Source of the DNA: Bacteroidetes bacterium B1(2017)
Lineage (GTDB): Bacteria; Bacteroidota; Bacteroidia; UKL13-3
Direction: 5' to 3'
Length of the DNA: 64,000 bases
Assembly: GCA_002256395.1 (NCBI GenBank)
Contig: NKJG01000001.1
Location: forward strand, 558,001-622,000
The notes beneath the pieces were generated by a model. The model did no database searches. It had not been told where the DNA came from and saw only the letters and a program-made list of their open reading frames with translations. Positions 25,775 through 35,085 of this stretch are shown here, piece by piece. Both the position numbers and the translations under genes were made by a program. The stretch's first letter is position 1. Each line of letters begins with the position of its first letter.

Positions 25775-27700
25775 TTAATGCTCGCTTGAATAAATTCTTC
25801 CTCCTAAGTGCGTGGCAAGAAATTTTTCCATAGCACCATAAAAATCAAATTGATTCTCCTCGTTATTAAACCCATGACCTTCATTTTCTTTAACCATATA
25901 CTCCACCTTTACCCCTCTTTTTTTAAGTGCCTCTACAATTTGATCACTCTCTGCTTTGTTAACTCTTGGATCATTAGCACCTTGAGCAATAAATAAAGGC
26001 ACCTTAATTTTATCCACTTGAAAAACGGGTGAAGCATCTCTTAAAAGCAAAGAGTCCTTTTTAGGATCACCAACCATTTCATACATCATTTCCATAAATG
26101 GTTTCCAATAGGGTGGCACCGTTTGCATAAAGGTAAAAAGGTTAGAAACACCCACATAATCAACACCGCAAGCATATAGATCTGGAGTAAATGTAACCCC
26201 TGCTAAAGTAGCATAGCCACCATAACTTCCACCATAAATTCCAACTCGCTTTGGGTCGGCAATGCCTTCTTTAACCAGCCAATTTACACCCTCCGTAATA
26301 TCATTTTGCATGGTTTTACCCCATTGCTTAAATCCCTTTTCCCAAAAGGTTCTTCCATACCCTAGAGAGCCTCTAAAATTAATTTGCAAAACACCGTATC
26401 CTCTATTTGCCAAGAATTGTACTTCTGGGTTCCAACCCCAATTATCTCTTGCCCATGGCCCTCCATGAGGGTTTACAATAATGGGAAGGTTTTTGTGTTC
26501 CACACCAATAGGTAAAGTAAGATATCCATGTATTGTTAACCCATCAGAAGTGGTATACGAAATTGGTTTCATTTCGCAGAGTTGATTCTCATTTAACCAG
26601 GGTGCACGTTCAGCAACTTTTGTTAACTCATCCTTCTTAAGGTCATAAAAATAAGAGGTTCCCAAGCTTCGATCGCTTATGGTTCGAACCAAAAATTTAT
26701 CCTCTTTTGTATTATGGCCTGTTACATAAATTTCATAGTTTGAACCCAATTTCTCTTCTAATTTTTTATATAAATTCTCGGTTTCTTTATCCAAAAATTT
26801 CATTTCGTTTTTGGCAGTTGTATAATGAATATAGGTTAACACCTTTCTCTTTCTAGAATAATCTAACATATCCACATCCACCTCTGGATGAGAAAACACT
26901 TCCTCCATTTCTTTGCCATTTGCTATATCAAATTTAACAATGGCTGCCTTATCTCTGTTTAGGTTTGAGGTGGCATATAAATAAGCATTATCAAAAGTAA
27001 AAAACAAAGGAGTTACTGTTTCTTTAAAACTGGTGCGAAGCACTTGTTTAAAAGGTGCCTTACCATTTTCTCTATATAACAAAACATTGTTAACTCCATC
27101 ACTTTGCACTGCTACTCTAATAACACCATTATGATCGGTAACCCAATTTAATACTCCTCCAGGATTTTTGGCCTCCATACTGAGGGCTCCTGTTTTAATG
27201 TTTAGTCTATACACATCAAACAATTCAGGATTTTCCTTATTCATACCAATCAGCATTTCATCGGGACGATCAATTAAATCATCTACAATTTGAGTATTCA
27301 CCTTGGCAAATGGGGTAAGGTCTTTTTGAATACCTGAATTAACATTTACAGAATAGAGATGAAAGTTTTCATCCCCTCCTTTATCACGTACATACACAAT
27401 TTGGCTATCACTTTTCCAAAAATATCCAGCAATATCTCTATCTAAAATAGAAGTTAATTGGCTTGTATCTCCTGAGCCTATGCGCGTAACGAAAATATTC
27501 ATACGCTTGTTAAAAGGCTTTGTAAAGGCTATTTGTTCACCCGATGGAGATAGGATAAAATAGGCATTTTGTGGATTTCGAAAAAAGTCCTCCATTGGAA
27601 TAACAGGAGCCTGAACCAATTTAGATTCTTTATGTGAAGTGCATGAAAACAAGGTAGATGCAAAGAATAGGCCGCCAAGAAGGGATTTAAACAAGGTCAT
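25775..27700 (-). CDS. S9-family prolyl oligopeptidase-like peptidase, lipoprotein
   Basis: From ATG 27700 the protein has 641 residues and a lipoprotein signal (LFFASTLFSC). An upstream in-frame codon at 27730 would add ten residues before the signal and is rejected. The first two thirds form a beta-propeller with WD40-like strands. The C-terminal alpha/beta-hydrolase domain has the nucleophile motif GIYGGSYGGYATLAG, the acidic residue near GANDPRVNKAESD and the catalytic His in KENEGHGFNNEEN. Such enzymes cut oligopeptides or acyl-peptides in the periplasm. Its position at the head of an ABC-exporter cluster, 4 bp before the ATPase, suggests co-transcription, perhaps processing or removal of peptides handled by the exporter (inference). 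Confidence 0.9.
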   Translation of the reverse strand: MTLFKSLLGGLFFASTLFSCTSHKESKLVQAPVIPMEDFFRNPQNAYFILSPSGEQIAFTKPFNKRMNIFVTRIGSGDTSQLTSILDRDIAGYFWKSDSQIVYVRDKGGDENFHLYSVNVNSGIQKDLTPFAKVNTQIVDDLIDRPDEMLIGMNKENPELFDVYRLNIKTGALSMEAKNPGGVLNWVTDHNGVIRVAVQSDGVNNVLLYRENGKAPFKQVLRTSFKETVTPLFFTFDNAYLYATSNLNRDKAAIVKFDIANGKEMEEVFSHPEVDVDMLDYSRKRKVLTYIHYTTAKNEMKFLDKETENLYKKLEEKLGSNYEIYVTGHNTKEDKFLVRTISDRSLGTSYFYDLKKDELTKVAERAPWLNENQLCEMKPISYTTSDGLTIHGYLTLPIGVEHKNLPIIVNPHGGPWARDNWGWNPEVQFLANRGYGVLQINFRGSLGYGRTFWEKGFKQWGKTMQNDITEGVNWLVKEGIADPKRVGIYGGSYGGYATLAGVTFTPDLYACGVDYVGVSNLFTFMQTVPPYWKPFMEMMYEMVGDPKKDSLLLRDASPVFQVDKIKVPLFIAQGANDPRVNKAESDQIVEALKKRGVKVEYMVKENEGHGFNNEENQFDFYGAMEKFLATHLGGRIYSSEH

Positions 27701-27818
27701 ATAGTCAAGTAATAAATACCAAAATAACACCTCAAAACCTGCTCTACAAACCTTTATTTGATAATTGGCGGCATGGATGTTTAAATGGATAAGCCAGTAA
27801 ATTATTTTAATATTGCTT

Positions 27819-28469
27819 ATGATTAAAAAGTGGCTCAGCTATTTATTTCCTATGCCTGTGAAGAAAATTCCAAGTGAACTACATGGCATATTGGAAATAA
27901 ACTATGAGAATGGAAAAAAAATTCTAGACACTGCAAATAGTAATTATTCATTTGGCTCCTTGCAAACAATTCTAAAAACGGGCTTGCAAGCGATTCATTT
28001 TCCTGGCAATATCACTACTAGTTTGATTCTTGGCATGGGCGTTGGCTCAGTTGCACACACCATACGATATGATTTTAACTCAAACTGTCACATAGAATTT
28101 GTTGAGTTCGACCCTATGCTAATTGATTTAGCAAACACAGAATTTGGACTTCAAGAATTAAAAAATATCACCCTAATTTGTGCCGATGCATATTCCTTTA
28201 TGGAGGAAAATAAAAAGCAATACGACTTGGTAATTGTTGACCTTTTTATTGTAGATCGTATTCCTGAAAAATTCACTGAACCAAGGTTTATTAACTGGGT
28301 TGCAAATAGCATCCTTCCTGGTGGAAAGCTAATTTTTAACACCATGAGGGCCACCCTAAATCCAGAAATTCAAAAGAATATTGTTGACCACTTCCTTTCA
28401 AAAAATATTGACATCAACATTCTCTCAAAAGTTGGGTATACAAACGATTTAATTCTAGGTAAAAAATAA
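27819..28469 (+). CDS. Spermidine synthase-like methyltransferase-fold protein
   Basis: The 216-residue protein from ATG 27819 has a Rossmann SAM-binding core: LILGMGVGSVAHTIRYDF (motif I, about 66-83), VEFDPMLIDLA (acidic ribose-binding loop), ICADAYSFM (motif II) and YDLVIVDLFIVDRIPEKF. The FDPMLIDLA and DAYSFM pattern resembles spermidine synthases, but the N-terminal tetramerisation domain is reduced and the protein is shorter than SpeE. It may be a methyltransferase with unknown substrate. Convergent with the FAD-fusion gene, 4 bp between them. Confidence 0.75.
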   Translation: MIKKWLSYLFPMPVKKIPSELHGILEINYENGKKILDTANSNYSFGSLQTILKTGLQAIHFPGNITTSLILGMGVGSVAHTIRYDFNSNCHIEFVEFDPMLIDLANTEFGLQELKNITLICADAYSFMEENKKQYDLVIVDLFIVDRIPEKFTEPRFINWVANSILPGGKLIFNTMRATLNPEIQKNIVDHFLSKNIDINILSKVGYTNDLILGKK

Positions 28470-28473
28470 ACAG

Positions 28474-30408
28474 CTAGGCCACATTCGTTTTCCTGTACAA
28501 AATCTGACCACCATGTTTAATTTCTTTCATAAAACCACTTGCCAATAGCTTATTTAGCTGTGATTGTAAATCGGTTTCACTCAAAGAACTTAAATAGGCT
28601 AATTCATACTGGGTATAAGAAAAATAATTTAAGAATAAATCTTCTATTTCTTTACTAAAACAGTGCTTTTGGGCCGAGGGCAATAAGGTTAATAAAGCGC
28701 TTTCAAATGCTTCAAATTCTTGGTATGAACTCAAAATAATTGGTTCTTTACCAGCAATTGAAAAAACAAACGTAGGCAGTGATTTTAATTTATACTCTTT
28801 TGCTAATTCCAAATCTAAATTAAATGCATTTTCACCCTCTGATTCCATATCTTGAATTAACTTTGAAACATTTAATCCAACAAATTCTGCCGCATCCATA
28901 ATAACCTTGGTATCTGAAATGTTTTTGGACTCAAAAAACACCAATTCATTTAGGTGTCTTAAGAACAAAGATGCTTTTGCCTTATCTTGGAATTGTGCTG
29001 CTTTAATGGCAATTGAGGGAGGGTATGACGATTGAAGTGGGTCGTTTTCCCAAACATCAGAAAAGATGGGCATGGTATTCGTTTCGGCCAATTCTTTCCA
29101 GTAACTAGCGGCATCATCAGGTTTTTTAATACGCCCTTTGGTATACGTTTCCCATGAGGGAAGTAAGCCACCCATATGATATTTTAAATCAATACTTGAA
29201 CCATATAGAAGTAGTAATTTCCTTATTTGAGGTTGAATCATCCAACAGGTTGAACAAATAGGATCGGTAAAATATAAAATCTTTACTTTGGGCTTACCCA
29301 CATTTGAAACAATGGTGGTTCCGCTTTCTTTTATTAGTGGAATTGGAATTGCTTTGGAACTAAAATCTCTATTTAAAAAATTATTCTTACAGGTTCTTCC
29401 AAATTCTAGGTGCATGCTCACCATGGGTGCACGTAATGAATAATAAGCTTTAAAAACCTGCTCTACATTTGAAGTTGGAAATAAAGTATCGGCAATAATA
29501 GCAGCATCAATTAAGGCATTTGTTGTGCCAGCACTTGTAAATGGAAGCGCCATATGGGCCGCATCTCCTATTAAAACTACGTTTGACTTATGGAAACTCT
29601 TTAGTGTTTCAAAATCGGTTCCGTACCAAACAAAACTGTTTTCAAATTTATTCAATTCTATTATCTGATGGACAGGTTCAGGAAAATCATGCAATACTTC
29701 TTTACAAAATTCCTTCAAAGAATCAGGTGAATCTGAAAAGCCCATTTGCATTTCAATGGGGTATTGCATAAACCAAACAACAAGGTTTTCATTGGCGGGT
29801 ATGACACCAAAAGTTAAACTTTCTTTAGAGCTAATATATTTCGTAAAGGTTTGAGGCTTTTCCTTTACCCATTGCTCCATTGAAACTAAGCCCACTAATT
29901 CTTTCACCTCAACTTTTGTATAGTCTACCTCTCCAAATAACTCCTTTCTTACAGCAGATTTAGCACCATCTGCACCAACAAAAACATCACCAAATACGCG
30001 ATTACCATTTTTAAATTCTACCGAAATAGCTTTGCCATCTTCATACTTAAAATGTGAAAATGAATGCTCAAAAAATATTTTATCTTCTGGAATTTGATCC
30101 TTTAATTTAGACACCAACATGGAGCGTTTCATGCAACTCCAATTACCCATTCCATCGGTTTTGATATCTTCATTGGTGTGCCATTTCAAATTAATTTCAT
30201 TTACTAACCAACCCGGAAAATCATCGGTTTCATCGGTACCCAATAATTCGCGCAGAATAGCAACTGCATCTTCATGAATTAGAAAAGCTAAACCTTTATC
30301 GGTTTTTTTATTTTCCTTTTCAAATAAGGCAAAATCAATCCCTTTCTTTTGCAATAAAATCGCCAAGGAATATCCAGCAATACCACCTCCAATTATTACT
30401 ACTTTCAT
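28474..30408 (-). CDS. FAD monooxygenase fused to a DsbA-like thioredoxin domain and winged helix
   Basis: This 644-residue protein combines three parts. Residues 1 to about 370 are a PF01494-type FAD monooxygenase: GGGIAG (7-12), the DG motif in VGADGAKS (144-151) and GDAAH (281-285). Residues about 373-575 look like a DsbA-family domain of FrnE/SpxH type: YFTDPICSTCWMIQP with CSTC at 385-388, the characteristic HMGGLLPSW near 410-418 and the cis-Pro loop SLPT (542-545). The last 60 residues (about 585-640) look like a small winged helix. The reading frame is continuous. It starts 2 bp downstream of the aminotransferase stop. TetX-like flavin enzymes and DsbA-like domains are each common, but I know of no named family with this arrangement. 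Substrate unknown; thiol-linked redox coupling is inferred. Confidence 0.8.
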   Translation of the reverse strand: MKVVIIGGGIAGYSLAILLQKKGIDFALFEKENKKTDKGLAFLIHEDAVAILRELLGTDETDDFPGWLVNEINLKWHTNEDIKTDGMGNWSCMKRSMLVSKLKDQIPEDKIFFEHSFSHFKYEDGKAISVEFKNGNRVFGDVFVGADGAKSAVRKELFGEVDYTKVEVKELVGLVSMEQWVKEKPQTFTKYISSKESLTFGVIPANENLVVWFMQYPIEMQMGFSDSPDSLKEFCKEVLHDFPEPVHQIIELNKFENSFVWYGTDFETLKSFHKSNVVLIGDAAHMALPFTSAGTTNALIDAAIIADTLFPTSNVEQVFKAYYSLRAPMVSMHLEFGRTCKNNFLNRDFSSKAIPIPLIKESGTTIVSNVGKPKVKILYFTDPICSTCWMIQPQIRKLLLLYGSSIDLKYHMGGLLPSWETYTKGRIKKPDDAASYWKELAETNTMPIFSDVWENDPLQSSYPPSIAIKAAQFQDKAKASLFLRHLNELVFFESKNISDTKVIMDAAEFVGLNVSKLIQDMESEGENAFNLDLELAKEYKLKSLPTFVFSIAGKEPIILSSYQEFEAFESALLTLLPSAQKHCFSKEIEDLFLNYFSYTQYELAYLSSLSETDLQSQLNKLLASGFMKEIKHGGQILYRKTNVA

Positions 30409-30410
30409 TT

Positions 30411-31577
30411 TTATTTTATAACAGTTGACATCCTATATAAAGATTCCTTTAATAATTCTTCTGAGGTAGCAAAACTTAAACGAATATGCCCTTGGGCCCT
30501 TTCGCCAAACCACTGAGGTAAACCTGGTACCACAGCAACTTTGGCCTTATCTAAAAGTAATTCTTGTAATTCCTGAGCCGAGTATCCCGTACCTGTAATG
30601 TCTGGAAATGCCAAATAACACCCTTGTGGCAAGGCACAAGAAAATCCTGGTAAATCATTTAATCCACCCACTAATAAATCTCTCATTTTGGTCAAATGGT
30701 TTATGAAGGATGCTAACCAATCGGCACTTTCATTTAAAGCAGCAGTAGCTGCCACTTGAGCCAATACATTGCATCCTGCTATGGTAGCTTGATGGTTCGA
30801 GCCCAATAAAATTTTAGTAAAAAGTTCATCAGATGGAGCCAAAATACTACCCACTCTAAGTCCAGCTAAACCATACGACTTACTATATCCAGTAACAACT
30901 ATTGTGCGTTCAGCAATTTCTGCATTTATCGCTGCCATGCTAATATAAGTCGAGGGTTTAAATACTATATCGCTCCAAATTTCATCTGATAAAATGAGGA
31001 GATTATGTTCTATCGCTAATTGGCCAATTTTAGTAAGCTCATCCTTAGTAAATACCTTGCCAGTTGGATTTAAGGGATTGCACAAACAAATAAGTTTTGT
31101 TTTTGGAGTTATTAATTTTCTTAATAGCTCATAATCTACTTCTTCACTAGGATTAAATGGGACAGGCATTCGTATGGCTTGTGCACCAACCGCTTCAACT
31201 GAATACGCAAACAAAAAATCAACTGGATTAAACACAATTGCCTCGTCGCCTTTTTCCAAAAATGTTTTACAAACAGCATAAATTCCGTAAGCAGCACTGT
31301 CTACCGGTAACACCCATTCCGGCTTGGTTTTCATATTTCTTTTTTCCATATGAAAATTTGCAACAGCCTCCTTAAAAAAACCATATCCTTCGGCAGGGGC
31401 GTATGAAAAATACCTATCTTTAATATATTTCTGTAAGGCATCTGCTATGGCAGGTGCACACATAAAATCTGGATCAGCTGCTGTTAAAGGTATTACCCCT
31501 TCTGATACCGAAGCCCATCGCAAATTAAATGCACGTGCTTTAAGTAGTTCAAAATTTATTTCATTATTACTAAACAT
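30411..31577 (-). CDS. PLP-dependent class I/II aminotransferase
   Basis: This 388-residue fold-type I aminotransferase has NPLNPTGK (167-174), the DE pair at 198-199 (ILSDEIWSD), the PLP-binding Lys233 in VVTGYSKSYGLAGLRVG and the C-terminal Arg in GHIRLSFA. The opening AADPDFMCAPAI resembles the PatB/MalY group (Cys-S lyase-like), although plain transaminases of the AspC type are also possible. It is the first gene of a two-gene unit with the FAD/DsbA fusion, 2-bp gap, and so the two probably act on one substrate. Confidence 0.88.
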   Translation of the reverse strand: MFSNNEINFELLKARAFNLRWASVSEGVIPLTAADPDFMCAPAIADALQKYIKDRYFSYAPAEGYGFFKEAVANFHMEKRNMKTKPEWVLPVDSAAYGIYAVCKTFLEKGDEAIVFNPVDFLFAYSVEAVGAQAIRMPVPFNPSEEVDYELLRKLITPKTKLICLCNPLNPTGKVFTKDELTKIGQLAIEHNLLILSDEIWSDIVFKPSTYISMAAINAEIAERTIVVTGYSKSYGLAGLRVGSILAPSDELFTKILLGSNHQATIAGCNVLAQVAATAALNESADWLASFINHLTKMRDLLVGGLNDLPGFSCALPQGCYLAFPDITGTGYSAQELQELLLDKAKVAVVPGLPQWFGERAQGHIRLSFATSEELLKESLYRMSTVIK

Positions 31578-31673
31578 AAAGTACTATTTATAGCAAAAAA
31601 CAAACAATTTTCTGCTATTTAGATAATATTTTCTACAAAACAAAATCTTTGAATTAATACAACAAATAATCAT

Positions 31674-31711
31674 CCAATTTAGTTTCAACAAAAAAATCTA
31701 AACCAAATTGG
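31674..31711 (-). terminator. Weak hairpin downstream of the lipoprotein gene
   Basis: Inverted arms CCAATTTAGTTT (31674-31685) and AAACCAAATTGG (31700-31711) form a 12-bp stem with one G-U pair just beyond the stop at 31722. There is no strong T-run after it on the minus strand, so terminator function is uncertain. Confidence 0.35.
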
Positions 31712-31721
31712 AAGATTTACC

Positions 31722-32285
31722 TTACTTAATTTCAACAGGAAAACTAAGGTCTATATCTGTTGAGCCAGCTTGCAAACCGAGAGTTTTAGGTGAATCTTCT
31801 GTATAATGCTTTAGCATCACATTAAATTTTCCAGTTGAAAGGTTGCTTGTTCTTAATTTAAAGTTCAAGCCCAATTCCATTGGTGGAATATGTGAATCAA
31901 AATCGAGTATGGAGGTGGATATGCCTGTAGCCGAACTACTATAAACAAACCTATGATGATTTGCATCTGCCTTAATTTCATCACTTACATTAAAAATAGG
32001 AGATTTACTTTCATCCAAAATTTGTGTGAATACAGTATACGTTGAGTTTACTTTTAGGTTCAACGTATCCACAACTATAGCTGTTCCAGGCCCACCAATT
32101 TGGCTCCACTTTACATTAATTGTATCATTCGTTAAGCTATCAATAAGCGTTAAGGATACACTCGTTATAAGTTCATTTTCCTCACTTATTTGAGTGTTAT
32201 TCGACTCTTGTTTTTTACAGGCACCCATGCCAATAAAGTAAATTATACTCACTAATATGGCAATTCTATTTTTGCAATTTTTCAT
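31722..32285 (-). CDS. Small lipoprotein adjacent to the TonB receptor
   Basis: I do not recognise a named family. The 187-residue protein has a lipoprotein signal (IIYFIGMGAC) followed by KKQES, then a beta-rich domain with the segments SVSLTLIDSLTND, KVNSTYTVFTQILDES and a His-containing stretch DANHHRFVY, ending in LDLSFPVEIK-like beta strands. It starts 11 bp after the TonB receptor stop on the same strand. Proteins of this size with this composition often sit beside metal-related TonB receptors in Bacteroidota, so a surface-exposed or periplasmic accessory lipoprotein is likely. Confidence 0.7.
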   Translation of the reverse strand: MKNCKNRIAILVSIIYFIGMGACKKQESNNTQISEENELITSVSLTLIDSLTNDTINVKWSQIGGPGTAIVVDTLNLKVNSTYTVFTQILDESKSPIFNVSDEIKADANHHRFVYSSSATGISTSILDFDSHIPPMELGLNFKLRTSNLSTGKFNVMLKHYTEDSPKTLGLQAGSTDIDLSFPVEIK

Positions 32286-32296
32286 TTTTGTAAAGT

Positions 32297-34621
32297 TTAA
32301 AAAGGTACTCTTAATTGAATCATTAAATTAAAACCCGGGTCGTTGGTAAAATACCTGAACCTACTTTGATAATCTCTATAACTATGGTTGAATAGGTTTT
32401 GGGCACTGAGTTGTAAATCCCAATACCTAGCCTTTACATAAGGCTTAAATTGAATGCCCACTCTGGCATTAAATAAAACATATCCTTCTGGTGGATTTAC
32501 ATAATCAACACCTGCAATATATCGGTTTTGCTTTGCCACCCAAACACTTTGCAACTCTGCATTTGCTCCTTTAATTTTTTTTCCGAGGGCAAAATTATAG
32601 GTTAAACTGTGTTCCATTCTATTGGCTGGCATCCACAATAAGGGTTGGTTCAAACGTGTATTTTGGGCATATAAATACGAAACCTTGCTGAACCAATTAA
32701 ACTGGTTACTTAAAGGCAAACCAAAACTGGCTTCGCCTCCAAATAAAATGGCATTTGTTTGAGTAAATTGGAATGCAGGAAAGGCTCCTCTAATGGTTAG
32801 AATTGGTTCGGCCAAAGGACTTTTATATATAAAATCTTGAAATTTTTGAACAAAGCCACTTACTTCAAAATGAACATCCCCAAAGGCCTTACTTACGTTT
32901 ACTTCCAACATATAACTGCGCTCAGGCAACAAATTTGAATCTCCAATTTCAAAACTTGCAACTCCGTAATGTAGGCCATAACTATACAATTCATTTACTG
33001 CGGGTGGCCTCCATCCTGTTTGAAAAGAAATGCTCGTTTTAAATTCATGTTCAAACTTTTTGGTATAGGTTAAGCCCACTGTTTTCCCCTTAAACATTTT
33101 AGAATAACTGTACTTCTTTTGGTATCTAACAAATTCTGGAACCTCTAACCAACGCATATCATACCGAATACCAAAGCTCAAATCGGCCATAAGCCATTCT
33201 CTTTTTAGAATAACAAAAGAGCCTAAAGTTAAACTTTGAAAGGCTGGAATAATAAATTGCAACCCTTGTACTGTATTTTGTTGTAACGTTTGGGTTGTCC
33301 CAATTTTATATGCCCAATGGTTTTTAAATTTATGTTCCAAATGCTGCTCTCCAATAAAACTTTGTATTTCCAAATCCATGGCTGGCTTGCCTTGTAATGC
33401 TTGGTTATACACTCTATCGGCATCATATTCTTTGCGCCTGTTTACTTGTTGTGAGTAAAGAATTTTGACCCTTGTTTTTTGTGTTACTTGAAGACTTAAT
33501 TCACTTGAAAACAAAACGTGCTGAACCTCCTGAAAAGGTCTTCCAATTTGATACGTAAAGGGCAAAATAATAAGTGGTTTACTTGCCGAAAGCGCCTGAT
33601 TTAAATCGCTTATGTTACCCATATGAGAGCCAACAAAAATACCTCGTGTGGTAGCATATCTACTGAGTGAATTTTCCCAAATCCATTTCTTTTTACCAAT
33701 GGCAAATTTTGCAGAAATGGAATTCTCATCAAATCCCGTATTACTAATATTATACTCAGGAGCATGCGAGTCGCCAGCTTTTCTGAAGCTAGCCTGTGTG
33801 CGCCATGCCACATACAATTCCTTCCCACTTCTTCCTTCAACTGCCAATGAACTTGCTCCTTGTTTATTATTACTAAAACCTTGTAGGTTCAATTGCCCTT
33901 CTATTCCATTTTCCTTACGCCATGGTTTTGGTATAATTTTAATTGCCCCTCCTATTGCCTCAGGCCCATATTCAAGTGTTGCCGCTCCTTTTATTAATTC
34001 AACGCCATTAGCCATAAAAGGGTCAATCTCTGGCCCATGATCATCGCCCCATTGTTGCGCCTCAAGTCTTGTATTGCCTTGAAGGGTAACCAATCTTTGC
34101 CCTTGCAGGCCTCTTACAACAGGTTTAGAAATTCCACCTGCCGAACTTAATAAGGTAACTCCATTCAAATTTTTTAGCAAGTCGCCCAAGTTCTGGCTTT
34201 GATGTTTTCCTATTTCTTCCGACCCTAAATACGCTTTCTCTCTGCCCGTGAAGCCAAGCGAGCTGCCTTCTCCACTTATTACACTTTCATGCAAATGCTG
34301 AGTTTCTGAACATAATAATACGAGGTAAACAGAGCTCGCTGGCAGATGTATTTTTAAATCTAAATGATGATATCCAACATAGGATACATGCAAAACTAAA
34401 TCGCCTAATGGCAAGGAATCAATTTGAACCAACCCTTGAGCGTCACTTATATGAGCATGTCGGTGTTTAACGGTACTAACTGTAGCACCATATAAAGGTT
34501 CATTGTTTATGCTATCAACTATTTTTAGGTTAACTATTTGTGTGTTTTGAGCCAAAACGGAGGCAAATGGAAAACAAATAAAAACCATATAGCCAATACC
34601 AAATAAAAAATAATTTCTCAA
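32297..34621 (-). CDS. TonB-dependent outer-membrane receptor, probably for a metal
   Basis: The receptor has a carboxypeptidase-like regulatory domain (NLKIVDSINNEPLYGATVSTVKHRHAHISD...), a plug (LGDLLKNLNGVTLLSSAGGISKPVVRGLQGQRL, with EYGPEAIGGAIKI) and a 22-strand-type barrel ending in an aromatic RVPF. I chose the TTG at 34621 (LRNYFLFGIGYMVFICFPFASVLAQ is a convincing signal peptide); a longer frame reaches 34726 but overlaps the preceding gene. The histidine cluster HRHAH in the regulatory domain and the His/Cys-rich neighbour point to metal (zinc or copper) uptake of the ZnuD type. The substrate is inferred. The barrel lacks siderophore-specific signatures I can name. Confidence 0.87.
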   Translation of the reverse strand: MRNYFLFGIGYMVFICFPFASVLAQNTQIVNLKIVDSINNEPLYGATVSTVKHRHAHISDAQGLVQIDSLPLGDLVLHVSYVGYHHLDLKIHLPASSVYLVLLCSETQHLHESVISGEGSSLGFTGREKAYLGSEEIGKHQSQNLGDLLKNLNGVTLLSSAGGISKPVVRGLQGQRLVTLQGNTRLEAQQWGDDHGPEIDPFMANGVELIKGAATLEYGPEAIGGAIKIIPKPWRKENGIEGQLNLQGFSNNKQGASSLAVEGRSGKELYVAWRTQASFRKAGDSHAPEYNISNTGFDENSISAKFAIGKKKWIWENSLSRYATTRGIFVGSHMGNISDLNQALSASKPLIILPFTYQIGRPFQEVQHVLFSSELSLQVTQKTRVKILYSQQVNRRKEYDADRVYNQALQGKPAMDLEIQSFIGEQHLEHKFKNHWAYKIGTTQTLQQNTVQGLQFIIPAFQSLTLGSFVILKREWLMADLSFGIRYDMRWLEVPEFVRYQKKYSYSKMFKGKTVGLTYTKKFEHEFKTSISFQTGWRPPAVNELYSYGLHYGVASFEIGDSNLLPERSYMLEVNVSKAFGDVHFEVSGFVQKFQDFIYKSPLAEPILTIRGAFPAFQFTQTNAILFGGEASFGLPLSNQFNWFSKVSYLYAQNTRLNQPLLWMPANRMEHSLTYNFALGKKIKGANAELQSVWVAKQNRYIAGVDYVNPPEGYVLFNARVGIQFKPYVKARYWDLQLSAQNLFNHSYRDYQSRFRYFTNDPGFNLMIQLRVPF

Positions 34622-34667
34622 TTTGGAATAGTATAAAAGGTTAAATAAAATAAAAAAGAAGTTTATT

Positions 34668-35057
34668 CTATCCCTTCGGAGGGCCTTTGTTTCCAACAAA
34701 AAGCAGACTTCTACTTTGTAAATCAATTTGTTTTGAAACTTGTAAAAAGGAAACTAATTCATCGCTAGTGGAAAGGGTAGTTTCAAAGTTTGTATAGCCT
34801 TTTATAAAATGAAATTGACACGTAAAACAGTTGGCACTTTTCTTCGACAAATGATGCCCATGATCACACGTATGGGTAAATTCACCTTGACAATTTTGAG
34901 TATCAAATTCGCAGGTATGTGAATTCAACTCTGGTGTTAAAAGAGACGCTAAATGCTCCTCCTCATGATGCTGATGAATGGCATTATAAGGCACTAAACT
35001 AACACCTAATATAAGGGTTAATAAGAGAGCAATATAGGAGCTAAATTTTCTCAACAA
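34668..35057 (-). CDS. Small exported His/Cys-rich protein of the metal-uptake cluster
   Basis: This 129-residue protein has a hydrophobic N-terminal segment (SSYIALLLTLILGVSLV) serving as signal or anchor, a His cluster HQHHEEEH (about 28-35), and a Cys/His region HTCEFDTQNC, HTCDHGHH and CFTCQFHF (about 47-84). These could bind a transition metal in the periplasm. The position between the outer-membrane protein gene and the TonB receptor gene suggests a chaperone or sensor of the same uptake system. I know no named family; the role is inferred. Confidence 0.75.
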   Translation of the reverse strand: MLRKFSSYIALLLTLILGVSLVPYNAIHQHHEEEHLASLLTPELNSHTCEFDTQNCQGEFTHTCDHGHHLSKKSANCFTCQFHFIKGYTNFETTLSTSDELVSFLQVSKQIDLQSRSLLFVGNKGPPKG

Positions 35058-35085
35058 TTAGGTGAATAAGATGGCAATATACTTC

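Noticed and set aside
34621..34726. 35-residue N-terminal extension of the TonB receptor
   Set aside because: It overlaps the preceding gene and puts a charged stretch before a good signal peptide; a start at 34621 fits better.
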